DNA of 64,000 nt, from assembly GCA_037577475.1 (NCBI GenBank), contig CM075202.1, positions 12,872,501 to 12,936,500 of the forward strand. The letters are read 5' to 3'. The position numbers were made by a program, and so were the translations under genes. The notes beneath the pieces were generated by a model. That model saw only the letters and a program-made list of their open reading frames with translations, was not told the DNA's origin and did not search any database. Below, piece after piece: positions 52,159 through 62,428 of this stretch (within the stretch, counting starts at the first letter, position 1; the number at the start of each line of letters is the position of its first letter). This DNA is from Chaunax sp. Z400 (Eukaryota; Chordata; Actinopteri; Lophiiformes; Chaunacidae).

Positions 52159-52448
52159 TGCTACCACAGTGGTTTTCAAAGTGGTCTTTGAAGGGGCTCC
52201 TAGGCATTGCCAGCAAACGGTGAATAGCCTCAATATAATTCCATCCATAAATAAGTAAAAGTGACAGAATGCATGTCTATTTTGCTGATGGGTTTCATAC
52301 ACTTTCTGTAAGAAAACCTCTAAATGCAAAATTCATATCAGCTGCAGGAACCCTGGGACAAAATCTCATCAAATGGGGACCAATGGTCTAATTTGTCTTA
52401 GTTTTGAGGTCCTTGACATGAAAACGTTTGGGAACCACTGTGCTAGCA
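52159..52448. mobile_element. hAT-type MITE with 8-bp target duplication
   Basis: The element at 52167-52440 (274 bp) begins CAGTGGTTTTCAAA and ends TTTGGGAACCACTG, giving terminal inverted repeats that match at 12 of 14 positions. It is flanked by TGCTACCA (52159-52166) and TGCTAGCA (52441-52448), an 8-bp target duplication with one mismatch, as expected for hAT transposition. It has no transposase coding and must have been mobilised by a partner. It lies in a TRDN intron. Confidence 0.88.
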
Positions 52449-54599
52449 AATGTAAACCACCTGCGTTTATCAAGCCTCTCAGCTATTGATTGAGATCTGG
52501 GGACTGGGAAGGCCATACTGCATGGTTCATATCATTTCTAAAGGCACTGAGTGGAAGCATCTGCATTTGCTATATTACACTCATTTATTCTGTATTTTTG
52601 TCTTTATCACCAGTCTGTATATCCTTGTCTGTAGGTGCATGCAAACCCAACACTTTATGCTTGTTTTCATTTCTACTATATCATCATCAATCATAATTGC
52701 CAAGAAGCAGACCCAGGTGTAAAACATGCTTCTAAAAATGCTATGTCTATTGTGTAAAATAACAACAGTAAATCTGTAGGCCTGTTGGGATTTTAAATTG
52801 AATTATTTGATCAATTAAAAACTGATCAAATGATTCACGTGAAAAAAAGAAAAAAACAGACAGATAGAAAACAGACTATAGAGTCATTGGATGATATTTC
52901 TCTCAGGGCCCAGGGAAACCATAAGAAAGGTGTCCTCTGCATAGTGTCATTATCTTCCCTTTTATGAAGCAAATATTTGCAAGGTGACAAAGACCAAATG
53001 CTTGGCAGCATTTTTAATCACAAGGCTTTTCTCCCTCCATGACATTTCAATAAAGGCCAGCGTGTGTAAATGAAATAGCACAAAGACATTTAGGATAATA
53101 AAGAAGAAAGGGAATTCTCCCTGTCCTGAAAAAGCAGAGTTTTGTATGTTTGTCTCCTATGAATAGAAAAAGTAGCATCAGAAAAGGATATAGGTATTGA
53201 AATGGGGGGCATGGAGACACTTACATCGACAATCTGTATAGAGAAATAGAGTAATTAGAGATTAAGTCAGGATGTAAGGGAAAAAGCAAGGAGGAAGAGA
53301 GACAAAGCCATCTCATCTAACCTTGTCCTCAAGAATGAGGGAGGAAATCAGGAATGAAGAAAGGAGGAACCAAAGAGAAAAGAAGGGGGATGGAGGGAGG
53401 ATTATAGGAGGGAAGAGAAAGGAAGGCTTTTTCTCCCGCTACCTCGTCTTCTGAGAGGTGTTTCAGAGCCTCGTGGGTTTCCTGTTTTTATCTCTGCATC
53501 ACAATTTGCATTCTTATTCTTGTTTCATCATTCTGATGTAGATGCTAAACTTCACAAAACTGAAAAACAAAGACAGGAGAGTAGAGGGAAGAGACAGGGG
53601 GTGAGAACATGAAAATAAGACAGAGACAGGTAATTGATTTTAAGACAGAACAGAGTCAAACGGAGACACTGAATGAGTCAGAGAGAGAAAAAAGAGAGGC
53701 AGGGGGTGGAAACAACAAACAGGCAGAGAGTCAACCCAAAAAACATAGTTAATAACATTAAAGTATCGGTACAACTTCTTCTGTCCTTGGAAAAGAGTTT
53801 AAGCGTTGCTGTTTAAAGCTTTATTACCAATTAATAAAGCATTTCTTATGTTTTATGTAGATGCATTAGCGCTGTATTCACTGGTTATAAACTATTAACA
53901 GGAAGGACTTTTGAGTTTGGTTGTGTTTGTTAAAATCTCAAATGTCCATGGTGATATATTAATTGTCGTGTAATTAATAAAGTCAAACCTTCTGATAAGT
54001 CCTCAAGTTTAACAGTGTTACATATGTCATCAATAAGCATCATTATCCATTGAAGATGTTTTCGTGATTACTAAAAGAGCTGAACAGACAAAGTAAGGCT
54101 TTTGCTGGAGGAGGATAAATACAAACCTGGCACCCTGAAAATCTGTCGTTATATTGTTTTCATTACTGACTATATTATGAATTATTAATTTTGGATCGGG
54201 AAAGGTACCAAACTGTTTTTGCACACATGTTGGAACTTCAGATGATCAGAGAGGAAACTAAGAGTTAGTGATCGAAAACAAATGCATGAAATGATAAAAC
54301 TGCGTTGGGAATGCTAAAATGTGGTTGTGTCATTGCTGTTTGTTGCTGTGTTTCCATTCAGCATGTCCTCAGTGTTATCAAGAGATTAAGTCCAAAATTC
54401 TGTCTGATTCTCATGTGGATGATCTTCAGCTGTGTGTGGGTGTGAATATGATTGAAAATGTGACTGTGTGATGAAGGCCACTAATCATCCTGTGTTCACT
54501 CCTCTGTTATCGTTACTCACTCTTTGCCCACCCTCTCTTTTTCTTTGTCTCTCTACAACCTGTATTTTAGACTTCACATCATGCTGTCTCTCCCCTCAG

Positions 54600-54647
54600 G
54601 TCTCCCCCCACCTGCTGCCATCGCTAAGAGAGGTTTGAAGACGAGAG
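54600..54647 (+). other. TRDN: possible TRDN cassette exon
   Basis: A strong acceptor (TGTCTCTCCCCTCAG) precedes GTCTCCCCCCACCTGCTG at 54600. Entering in phase 1 as required by the preceding TRDN exon, the sequence reads G-LPPPAAIAKRGLKTRG without a stop. It can leave in phase 1 at either a GT donor (exon 54600-54632, 33 bp) or a consensus-like GC donor AGAG|GCAAGC (54600-54647, 48 bp). Both would keep frame with the next exon at 56298. The basic, proline-containing peptide would sit in the lumen just after the membrane helix. I do not know a mammalian counterpart, so this remains a hypothesis. Confidence 0.3.
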
Positions 54648-54987
54648 GCAAGCAGAAACACCTAAACCAATATTCACTTCACATTTTCTCTCTAGCACTA
54701 AATTCACACACAAACACACAGCGCATATCTAATATGATACAATATTGTTTCTCTGGCAAATAGCTGTCACCAAACTGAGGTTTAGAGTGGGGAGAATGGA
54801 GTAAGTTGAGCCAGTGGGTATAAAATGAGCCACCCCCAGTATCTTACCATTTAAAAAAGTAATCATGTGACCATTCAGGGCATTAGAAAGTTGTTCACAT
54901 CTCTCTACCCATCTTGGAGTCGAGCATACGGAGAGAGTGGTGAGCAAACCAGAGCAAAAAATGTAACTGCAGAGCCAATTAGATGGT

Positions 54988-55552
54988 TCAGCTCCATCTC
55001 TCTAAACCTAGTCCAGTTCCATCTCTCTGGACCTAGTCTATCTAGTTCCATCTCTCCGGACCTAGTCTATCTAGCTCCATCTCTCCGGACCTAGTCTATC
55101 TAGTTCCATCTCTCTGGACCTAGTCTATCTAGTTCCATCTCTCCGGACCTAGTCTATCTAGTTCCATCTCTCCGGACCTAGTCTATCTAGTTCCATCTCT
55201 CTGGACCTAGTCAGGCTCCATCTCTCTGGACCTAGTCTATCTAGTTCCATCTCTCCGGACCTAGTCTATCTAGTTCCATCTCTCCGGACCTAGTCTATCT
55301 AGTTCCATCTCTCTGGACCTAGTCCGGCTCCATCTCTCTGGACCTAGTCTATCTAGTTCCATCTCTCCGGACCTAGTCTATCTAGCTCCATCTCTCCGGA
55401 CCTAGTCTATCTAGTTCCATCTCTCTGGACCTAGTCTATCTAGTTCCATCTCTCTGGACCTAGTCTATCTAGTTCCATCTCTCTGGACCTAGTCTATCTA
55501 GCTCCATCTCTCTGGAATCTAGTCTGGCTCCATCTCTCTGGATCTAAAGATT
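54988..55552. repeat. 29-bp minisatellite, about 20 units
   Basis: Tandem copies of a 29-base unit (CTAGTTCCATCTCTCCGG followed by ACCTAGTCTAT) run from about 54988 to 55552. Units differ at a T/C site (CTCTCTGG versus CTCTCCGG) and at a TTCC/CTCC site. Four are shortened or altered at the junction (AGTCAGGCTCC, AGTCCGGCTCC, AGTCTGGCTCC, and the first unit). The variants recur in an ordered pattern, described in the findings. The array lies in the TRDN intron upstream of exon 56298. A 75-codon frame runs partly through it and is not a gene. Confidence 0.96.
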
Positions 55553-56297
55553 AGGTTACTGTCGTGGGTAGCCGGTGTCACTGAACTCGTGCTTGGGTGT
55601 GTCTAGACCTTGAGGCGGAGCTGGACTAAGCCAGGATCTGGTTTGAACAGCCTCAGAGCAAGAATGGTTATTTCTATTCCTAAAAACTGGACCAAGCAAA
55701 AGAGAGCAGGTTAGTTTAAAAGAAAAAAAGATATTTCTATATTACACTATAAGGTTATTTTTCTTGTACATTATCACTTTAATGGGTTTTTACCAGTGTT
55801 GGTCTGAGCTCCTCAGATGACGTTACCATTTATGATGCCGAACCCCACAGGTTACAGTGGCAACAGCTGCTGCCTTTAATAAATTGCTTCATTTTTTTCC
55901 TGCTCATTTTACCCCATACCTTGCTACAGTTTGTGCCATAGGACAAAATTATTGTGATGGGTGATTGTTCTAAAACCATAATAAACAGATCATTTATTTG
56001 AATTTCCATGGGTTAACTTCAAGCTATACTGAGTAACTATTTTTTTTAAAATAAACAGTGGCTCATGTTACCCTGTTCTACCCCATCCACTTAGTCATTT
56101 GACATTACATAATTACACTTACTGTATAAACATACTAAGTGATTTTCAACTATGGTAATTTTTTTGTTTTAAGGTAAGGGTTCTGATATGTTGTCCACTC
56201 CCTGTTTCCTTGTTGAATTTCACTCTTTAAAATACCTTAGATATTTCTGACATTAGCTCTAATTTTCTATGGTGTTTTATTCTTTGCGTTGTATTAG
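55553..56297. other. TRDN: intronic DNA, nothing recognised
   Basis: Unique DNA with T-rich patches between the minisatellite and the TRDN exon. The branch and pyrimidine region before 56298 is only moderately pyrimidine-rich (TTTATTCTTTGCGTTGTATTAG). Confidence 0.6.
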
Positions 56298-56429
56298 GTG
56301 GTGTGCGCCCAATAAGATCAAGCCCTGCTGCAGTACTTGGTGATGTCACAGCTCAGGAGAGCACTGATTGGTTTGAGATGATGTGGACTTTTGCAGTCAG
56401 TTTGGTAGCCCCTGATGATGAGGAGGAAG
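56298..56429 (+). CDS. TRDN: triadin (TRDN), first luminal exon
   Basis: The exon is bounded by acceptor GTATTAG (56297) and donor GGAAG|GTATTC (56430). At 132 bp it enters and leaves in phase 1, exactly compatible with the membrane-anchor exon. It encodes a luminal segment GVRPIRSSPAAVLGD...ESTDWFEMMW...VAPDDEEE, ending in an acidic run. In mammalian triadin the corresponding segment has an E-TTDW motif in the middle and an acidic EDEED end, so position, length and landmarks all agree although overall identity is low. The lysine/glutamate-rich repeats that bind calsequestrin are encoded further downstream. I did not find those exons before the right edge, although very short exons could have been missed. 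Confidence 0.92.
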
Positions 56430-57172
56430 GTATTCATCAGCTAACTGACACCCTCACATGTAAGAAAACATCACCTCACACTTATTAACCATTTCATGAT
56501 GAACACGGTTACTAACAAATATTGTGAATAAGATGCTTACCCTGCCGTACATCTTATTCAGGACATTCCATCTACATGCACCAAATCATAAATGAATATT
56601 AATATATCAGCATCCTGTCTCAAACTTGAAGCTCATTATGGTAATCCATGTGGTACAGATAATGATAGAGCAGTCAGAATGCAATCACTCACTGACTAAC
56701 AGAGTTATAATGAATTTGATGCCCCTCTAACCCTCTAAATTGTGGAAATACATTAGGCATAAAATAAACTTCCCATCTTATCTTATTCATCCAATTATCA
56801 GAACCAACAACCCATTAAAAATAATTTTAATTAACTGTAGTAAGAACTCGAACTTAATCACCTATTTTGTAATACAAAATAATTCTATGACACCTGGATT
56901 TAATTTATGGATTCAGATTGGTCGTGAGCAGAAACATACATTAGTCAGAGTTATTGTTCCGTGAACATAACAAGCACTTAATTTATAATGGTGCATGGAC
57001 AGACAATCGCAGACAGTGATAAGAATATGAAGAACCCATTCCTTCATGCAGGTGTCCTAATCATTATCGCTGCAAAGGTAATCAGCCAAGAAACTGTACA
57101 GTAGCTGCTTTTATACATGTAATGAGCAATTTCTCTGTGAGAAGTAGTAGCAGTCAGCCAGTTTGTCCTCAC

Positions 57173-57176
<4 letters not shown>

Positions 57177-57218
<42 letters not shown>
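57177..57218. repeat. (TA)n microsatellite
   Basis: A pure TA run of about 42 bases within the TRDN intron. Confidence 0.95.
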
Positions 57219-57221
<3 letters not shown>

Positions 57222-58116
57222 CCTTTCCTGGGCCTGAAGAACACCTCATTTTATCCTCTTGTCCTTCAGCTTTCCACTCTGAGGAGCTCTGAGCAAGAGG
57301 ATTGGGGAGAGGGGATAAGAATGGATGACTATGAAGAGCTGGAGAGAGGAGGAGGAAGCAAAAAGAGATGAGTGTCTAACTGAAGTGGAAGAACAGACAT
57401 AAAGGAACAGAATGAGGACAAGAATGTACAGTTTATCACAGTTATATTTTTTTCTGACTGTCGTTAAGTGGAATTTGACAAATAAAAATCGTTCGAAACC
57501 TTTGGTTTGATTTTCTTGAATGAAATAATTAATACACAATTATGGTCTCTTACACTGCCTGTAATTCTGCACACTATTAGATTAGAGAGTGTATTTAAAA
57601 AGTATGTTTTAGAACAACAGAGTAGGAATTATAACATTACTTATCCGAGATTACAAAGCCGCATCCTAATATGGAGCCCTGAAACTGACAGAATGATATG
57701 AGAGATTAAATATATAATTAAATATTATTGTAAATATTATTTATCCAAATAATTTCAAAGGAATATAAAATTCTAAAGCTTCATATTTAACTTCTTCTGT
57801 TTACCACCAGTCAGCAATTAAAATTAATTAAAACTTTTTTCCTCTTGTCTCTCATAGGCTTATTTTTCCTTTTATTGTTTGGCCACACCTCATTTTGAAA
57901 ATTCATCCAATGAACAAGTTCACATTTTCCTCACCTTATATTCAATTTATAAAATGGGAAACTAAATTAGAAAGACTGCGCTTTTTATTTCTGTAATAGT
58001 TATTTTTATATAATATTCTGACTATTTAGCAAGAAATTTTGTATTAAATTTTGTATTAATTATTTATGATGATCTTTATACTATATTAACAATGTACTGT
58101 ACTTGTTACTTATGCA

Positions 58117-58118
<2 letters not shown>

Positions 58119-58149
<31 letters not shown>

Positions 58150-58154
58150 GTCTT
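58119..58154. repeat. (TTTC)n microsatellite
   Basis: Roughly eight TTTC units ending in TGTCTTTGC within the TRDN intron. Confidence 0.93.
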
Positions 58155-59028
58155 TGCTTATTTCACTTTATGGGGTTTGCATTTACTAACATTCATCTCC
58201 TGGAGGCCTCCTCTAACCTCAGACTAGAACATTTCAAGGTAGAACACTCATGTTTCCACACATGATTTGATACATGATTTTGAGGGAGGCCTTTTCATAA
58301 TAGAAATATGATATGATTTAATAGAAATATAGAGCACATTATTAAGCAATGTCTCAGCCTTTCATTCCCCTTCCTCTTCCTCCTCCATCAGTCTGCACAG
58401 CAGGTGGTCTGCGCTGGAAATGACCCCTGACTAACAAGCCAACAAGTCGACACCAGGCAAATGATTAAGTGCGGTAAGAGCAACAACCTTCCAGGCAGAA
58501 AGATGAATGGTTATGCCAGGAGGGAGCCGCCAAGAAGAGATAGGATTCAACTTGAGCCCCTCCAGTATCAGACTGTGTCACTTCAACAGGGTGTCGGAAC
58601 ATTAGAAATAGAGGATGGTGAGGGACAGAGAGAAAAGACCAAACTGCAAATCCATAGTTTTTCTTGAGATAAAGAATGAGTAAGATGTAGTATGGCACAC
58701 AGTTAAAAGAAAAGATGACTGAGGTAGGTAAAGAAGGAAATATAAGTGTCAGCCTGAGCATTGGATCACCAGCTAGATATAAGATATATAATACCTCATA
58801 TAGCCTCGTTTTAACCTTAGCAATTCAGAATAAACAAAACCAGGTATTACAAGTATAATGAATACTTCAAATAATGAAGGTACTTCATTCTAAGGCACTG
58901 ATATGCCTGTTGAAATATATTTTACAATTGTTAAATCAAAAGAAGATAAAAAAAATTCATTCACACAGCTTTTTGTAGCATGCACAAATAAACTGTGGGT
59001 TTATGAGGGCACACACAGAAAAGACTGC

Positions 59029-59135
59029 AGTAGTGGAAAGTAACTAGATACAGTTACTCAAGTACTGTACTTAAATATGAGGTATTTGTATTTGAGTATT
59101 TCTAGAATAACTTCTACTTCATACTTGAAGTACAG
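59029..59135 (+). repeat. dispersed fish repeat, AAGTAACTNNNTACAGTTACTCAAGTACTG type
   Basis: The stretch reads GTAGTGGAAAGTAACTAG, then CAGTTACTCAAGTACTGTAC, TTAAATATGAGGTATTTGTA, TTTGAGTATTTCTAGAATAA and CTTCTACTTC. This order of phrases is the one I know from a very abundant teleost non-coding repeat. The copy breaks off at the hexamer array that follows. Confidence 0.7.
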
Positions 59136-59189
<54 letters not shown>

Positions 59190-59238
59190 GATATATATAA
59201 ATAGACTCATATACATATACATATACATATACATGTAC
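59136..59238. repeat. (TACATA)n hexamer array
   Basis: About fifteen TACATA units interrupted once by TAGATATATATAAATAGACTC near 59188-59208. The minus-strand 80-codon frame rich in Met, Tyr and Val is an artefact of this array. Confidence 0.93.
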
Positions 59239-60154
59239 ATAAAGTTACCTTCTAACATGAAAACATGACACGTCAAGTTGTGTGCAGAATTCACTCTCAT
59301 TCATTTAAGCAAATATACAGTATCTACAGCTGCCTCTTCATCTCTGATAAGCTTGTTGTCTACAGCCTCAAATGGAAACACTTGTATAATTAACTAAATG
59401 TAAATGAGCTATATTAATATTTAAGTAGAATAAGCTGGCTTGCAATCAGTTTCGTGGGAATTGTCACGGAATTAAAATGAAAGTATAATGACATCATAAT
59501 TTCATTAGAGCTCTCAAGGATCTCTAACCACATTGTAGCTAACATATCGGTGGAGCGGAAAATCTCTGTGTCTGCAGGGAGTCCCTGATTTACATATCAT
59601 AATGCATTATCTTCTATTCAGAGCAAGATATTGTAATAGATATCATACCAGACATTTAGTCTTTTTCCAGAACACATCACTTGTCTCATTATATAATGCC
59701 CAGCTTGTAAGAAGTAAAAGTGACGAAAGAAAAAACAACAACAAAGCATCAACTTTAGAGCCCATTTCTTGTTCATGTGTTTATGCTTACAGAATGGTCA
59801 ACACTTCAGTAAATTTCATTAAAAAAAAAAATCTTACTCTTCTCTGTGGAGATGTTGATGAAATGATCATTTGAGTTGTAAAAGCAAATATCCCATTCTC
59901 TCAAATACACACATCATCTCATCACTGTTCAGATCAAATAAACAGTAAATTAACACCACTTTCATTCTGGTAATGGTTTGTTTGGGAGCTGAGCAGCATC
60001 CACACAATCATCAAGCTGTCATGTAGGCTAAATGATGATTCATTTTTAATTAAACTGTCTGGTTTTGAATGTACAAACAAAACTAAACTATAGAGATAAA
60101 GGAAACCATCAACCATATTATATATTTGTGCCTTTTGATATTTTGAATCTTGTA

Positions 60155-60182
60155 TTGTATTTGTATTTGTATTTGTATTTTG
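60155..60182. repeat. (TTTGTA)n hexamer run
   Basis: Four or five TTTGTA units within the TRDN intron. Confidence 0.85.
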
Positions 60183-61658
60183 TATATTTTGCCCAGAGCT
60201 TATCTATACATTGCCAACCATTACACATAAATGTACCACAATAAGTAGTTGTGCCTTTAAGTAATCTGATTATTCTACAAATCTTATTTTTTGAGTTTCC
60301 CATGGATAAATGATTTTAAGGTTATAGGCTACATGTTAAGGTTACGTGAACATTCTCCATTGTATAAATCCAAAAAGAAAATAGGCTCACCAAATAATGG
60401 AGGATATGTCATATCCTGATGCATTTGTCGCACAGGTGTTTTTTGGGGGGGTCAGGGGGATACCTCATCTCCAGATGTCTCTTGTATGGTTACACATCTG
60501 GTGAATGGGACCTCAAATGACTATACAGCAGCAACAGCAGCATGATGAACACACCTGCAGCTGCTGAGAAATGTGTTACACCTTTTGTCTGTCAGAACTT
60601 CACAAAAAGCCCAAACAAAAGAATGCAACATCTGTTTTATCACAATAAAGGATGCTGGGTCGACAACATTAGACTTGAATGAATCACTTATTAATGACAA
60701 AGTTAACGTTAGCACCCATAGATGATTAGAAAACATGTTTAACTCAACATCACTGCTATAACATTTGTTTTCCTCTAGCTTTGCGGCTTCAGACCTGATT
60801 GAATTGGTGTTTGCTGAATATTTTGAAAAGAAGAATGTGGGTTTTCTTTCCCCACTTATTCAAACTGAGTACCGGCAGCGGTTTGCACTTTTATTGGCTT
60901 TTATCAGTGGGACCTCCCATTTTTCTGACTGTGTGTTTTGTGTTTTGTCACAGTGATTGATATCTAGTAATTCACTTGTGTTCTCTTCCTCTTGCTGCAC
61001 AGAGAGCTGCCTTTTTTCCCTACCCTGCTCCTCACTACTCTCAGCTATCACACAGTAGAAAGTAGTTTTATTTGTTCCAGCCTTCATACCTTCATGGAGA
61101 ATGTTTGATATTCACTGTGCTGTGTAACTGGGGCACATATAAGGTTTTGGGATGTGACAAGTAACAAGGGACAGGGCGACATGAAGCCTGACAATGAACA
61201 GGAGCCACTGAGGGACAATAATGGCCAAACTGTGTGAGTGGAGCTTTTCCACATGTTTAATTTATCTTTCATTATTTTCTTCAATCACATGTTTTTGTTT
61301 TGGAGTGTGTGAACATTTTTCTCTTACCCTCTGTCATCTTGTTCAATTGTTCATCTTGGATCGTCGACTCTTTATTCCTTGGGCTCTGATTTTAAGTTTC
61401 CTGAATTTCCAAATGCTTTTTTGTTGCAGTAATTTAACTTCATTTGAACTTTCCTTTGTGCAGTTGCGTTGGGGTGGAGTGTTTGCGGGGAGTTCAGGCA
61501 AAAGAACACAGAAAAGAAGCCATTTTTCCATCTAATCCATCTAACATTATGAATATAGATCACATATCAGGCATTTTAAGCAGGATCGTTCTAATGCAGA
61601 TTGTTTTTGACCTCCTGTGTTCAAACACATCTCTTTTGTCCTGTTTTGCTCTCTGTAG

Positions 61659-61747
61659 CACCATGGCTTCAGAAGCGTTTATGGCCCAGGAGACGATCTG
61701 GTACAATAAACGTTGCTACGACGAGGCTGAGAGACGCTTTTTATGAG
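61659..61747 (+). pseudogene. truncated copy of eEF1D N-terminal exon
   Basis: After a good acceptor (TTTTGCTCTCTGTAG) the sequence opens CACCATGG and reads MASEAFMAQETIWYNK followed by YDEAERRF. This is the start of translation elongation factor 1-delta, whose N-terminus carries -EKIWFDK-KYDDAERRFYE. An extra T in the T-run 61738-61742 shifts the frame into an immediate stop (TGA at 61744), although the next codons in the shifted frame still read Y-E. Homology ends at about 61747, where the real gene would continue, and a MITE end begins 15 bases later. The leucine-zipper and catalytic GEF parts are absent. The intron-like acceptor in front shows the copy came from genomic DNA, not from a spliced message. 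It is non-functional as a protein gene. Confidence 0.7.
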
Positions 61748-61761
61748 CGCAGTCAAGCACA

Positions 61762-61880
61762 TACCTCCGCCAAAGTCCAACACTCCCCTTTAATTCAGTC
61801 ATACAAAATCAAATAGCCATCAGAGCCCTGAAACAATAATTTAATACTGGATTGGTGACAGCCAACCATTTAAATGTTGT
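61762..61880 (+). mobile_element. TACCTCCGCCAA-family MITE, left end
   Basis: TACCTCCGCCAAAGTCCAAC at 61762 is the best-preserved left end of this family in the window, and is the reverse complement (with one mismatch) of the TTGGCAGAGGTA end at 45537. Typical following sequence (TTTAATTCAGTC, ATACAAAATC) continues for about 100 bases, and then similarity is unclear. It lies directly beside the eEF1D-like exon fragment. Confidence 0.55.
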
Positions 61881-62303
61881 GCCAGCGGATTTTAAACTGG
61901 ATACACACCAAATTATACACAAACATGGATACCAATGGAGAAATATGCCAAATATTTTTCCTCAAAATCCATTTATTGCTCTTTGAGAATAAAAAAAACA
62001 AACACCTTATCTCACACTGTGTAAAGGAGAAGTGAGATAAAAAAAAAAAAGAAACGCATCAGGTTATCCGTCTAATAAATAAGTAAACATCCAGGCCAAG
62101 TGTAAGCAAACAAAAACGGCATCATGTATTTTTTATCTACACACAACAATACCTGTGCATGCATCAGTCACTGTCTGTGCAGCGTAACATCCTCTAAGCA
62201 TTCTCGTGGATATTCAAAGATTTAAACTGAAGGGAAAGCTCAGACTTGTCCAGTCTGCTCAGAGGGCTGAGGTTCACTGCAACAAGCCACTGCACCGCCA
62301 CTG

Positions 62304-62318
62304 GAACACACAAACACA

Positions 62319-62400
<82 letters not shown>

Positions 62401-62428
62401 CAAACACACACGCACACACAAACACACA
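62304..62428. repeat. (CA)n microsatellite, about 120 bp
   Basis: A long CA array with a few CACAAACACACGCAC variants at its right end. It is the only one of the five long arrays with CA rather than TG on the plus strand. Frames across it are artefacts. Confidence 0.97.

Larger units (their letters stand above)
48692..56297 (+). other. TRDN: TRDN intron between anchor exon and first luminal exon
   Basis: An intron of about 7.6 kb flanked by a GTAACA donor and a GTATTAG acceptor. It contains an A-run at 49985-49999, a (TA)n array, an AT-rich inverted-end element, a hAT MITE, a possible cassette exon and the 29-bp minisatellite, all listed separately. GA-rich simple sequence lies at 53270-53420 and 53570-53710. 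Confidence 0.85.

Noticed and set aside
57056..57081. GTGTCCTAATCATTATCGCT bounded by a TTCATGCAG acceptor and an AAAG|GTAATC donor, as a TRDN exon
   Set aside because: It would shift the triadin frame from phase 1 to phase 0 and encodes a hydrophobic peptide, unlike the acidic/basic luminal sequence expected here.
59058..59300. Met/Tyr/Val-rich minus-strand frame
   Set aside because: A translation of the TACATA hexamer array.
60765..60956. 63-codon frame after a TTTTCCTCTAG acceptor
   Set aside because: In the TRDN phase it stops after seven codons. The open frame itself matches no family I know and has no supported donor.
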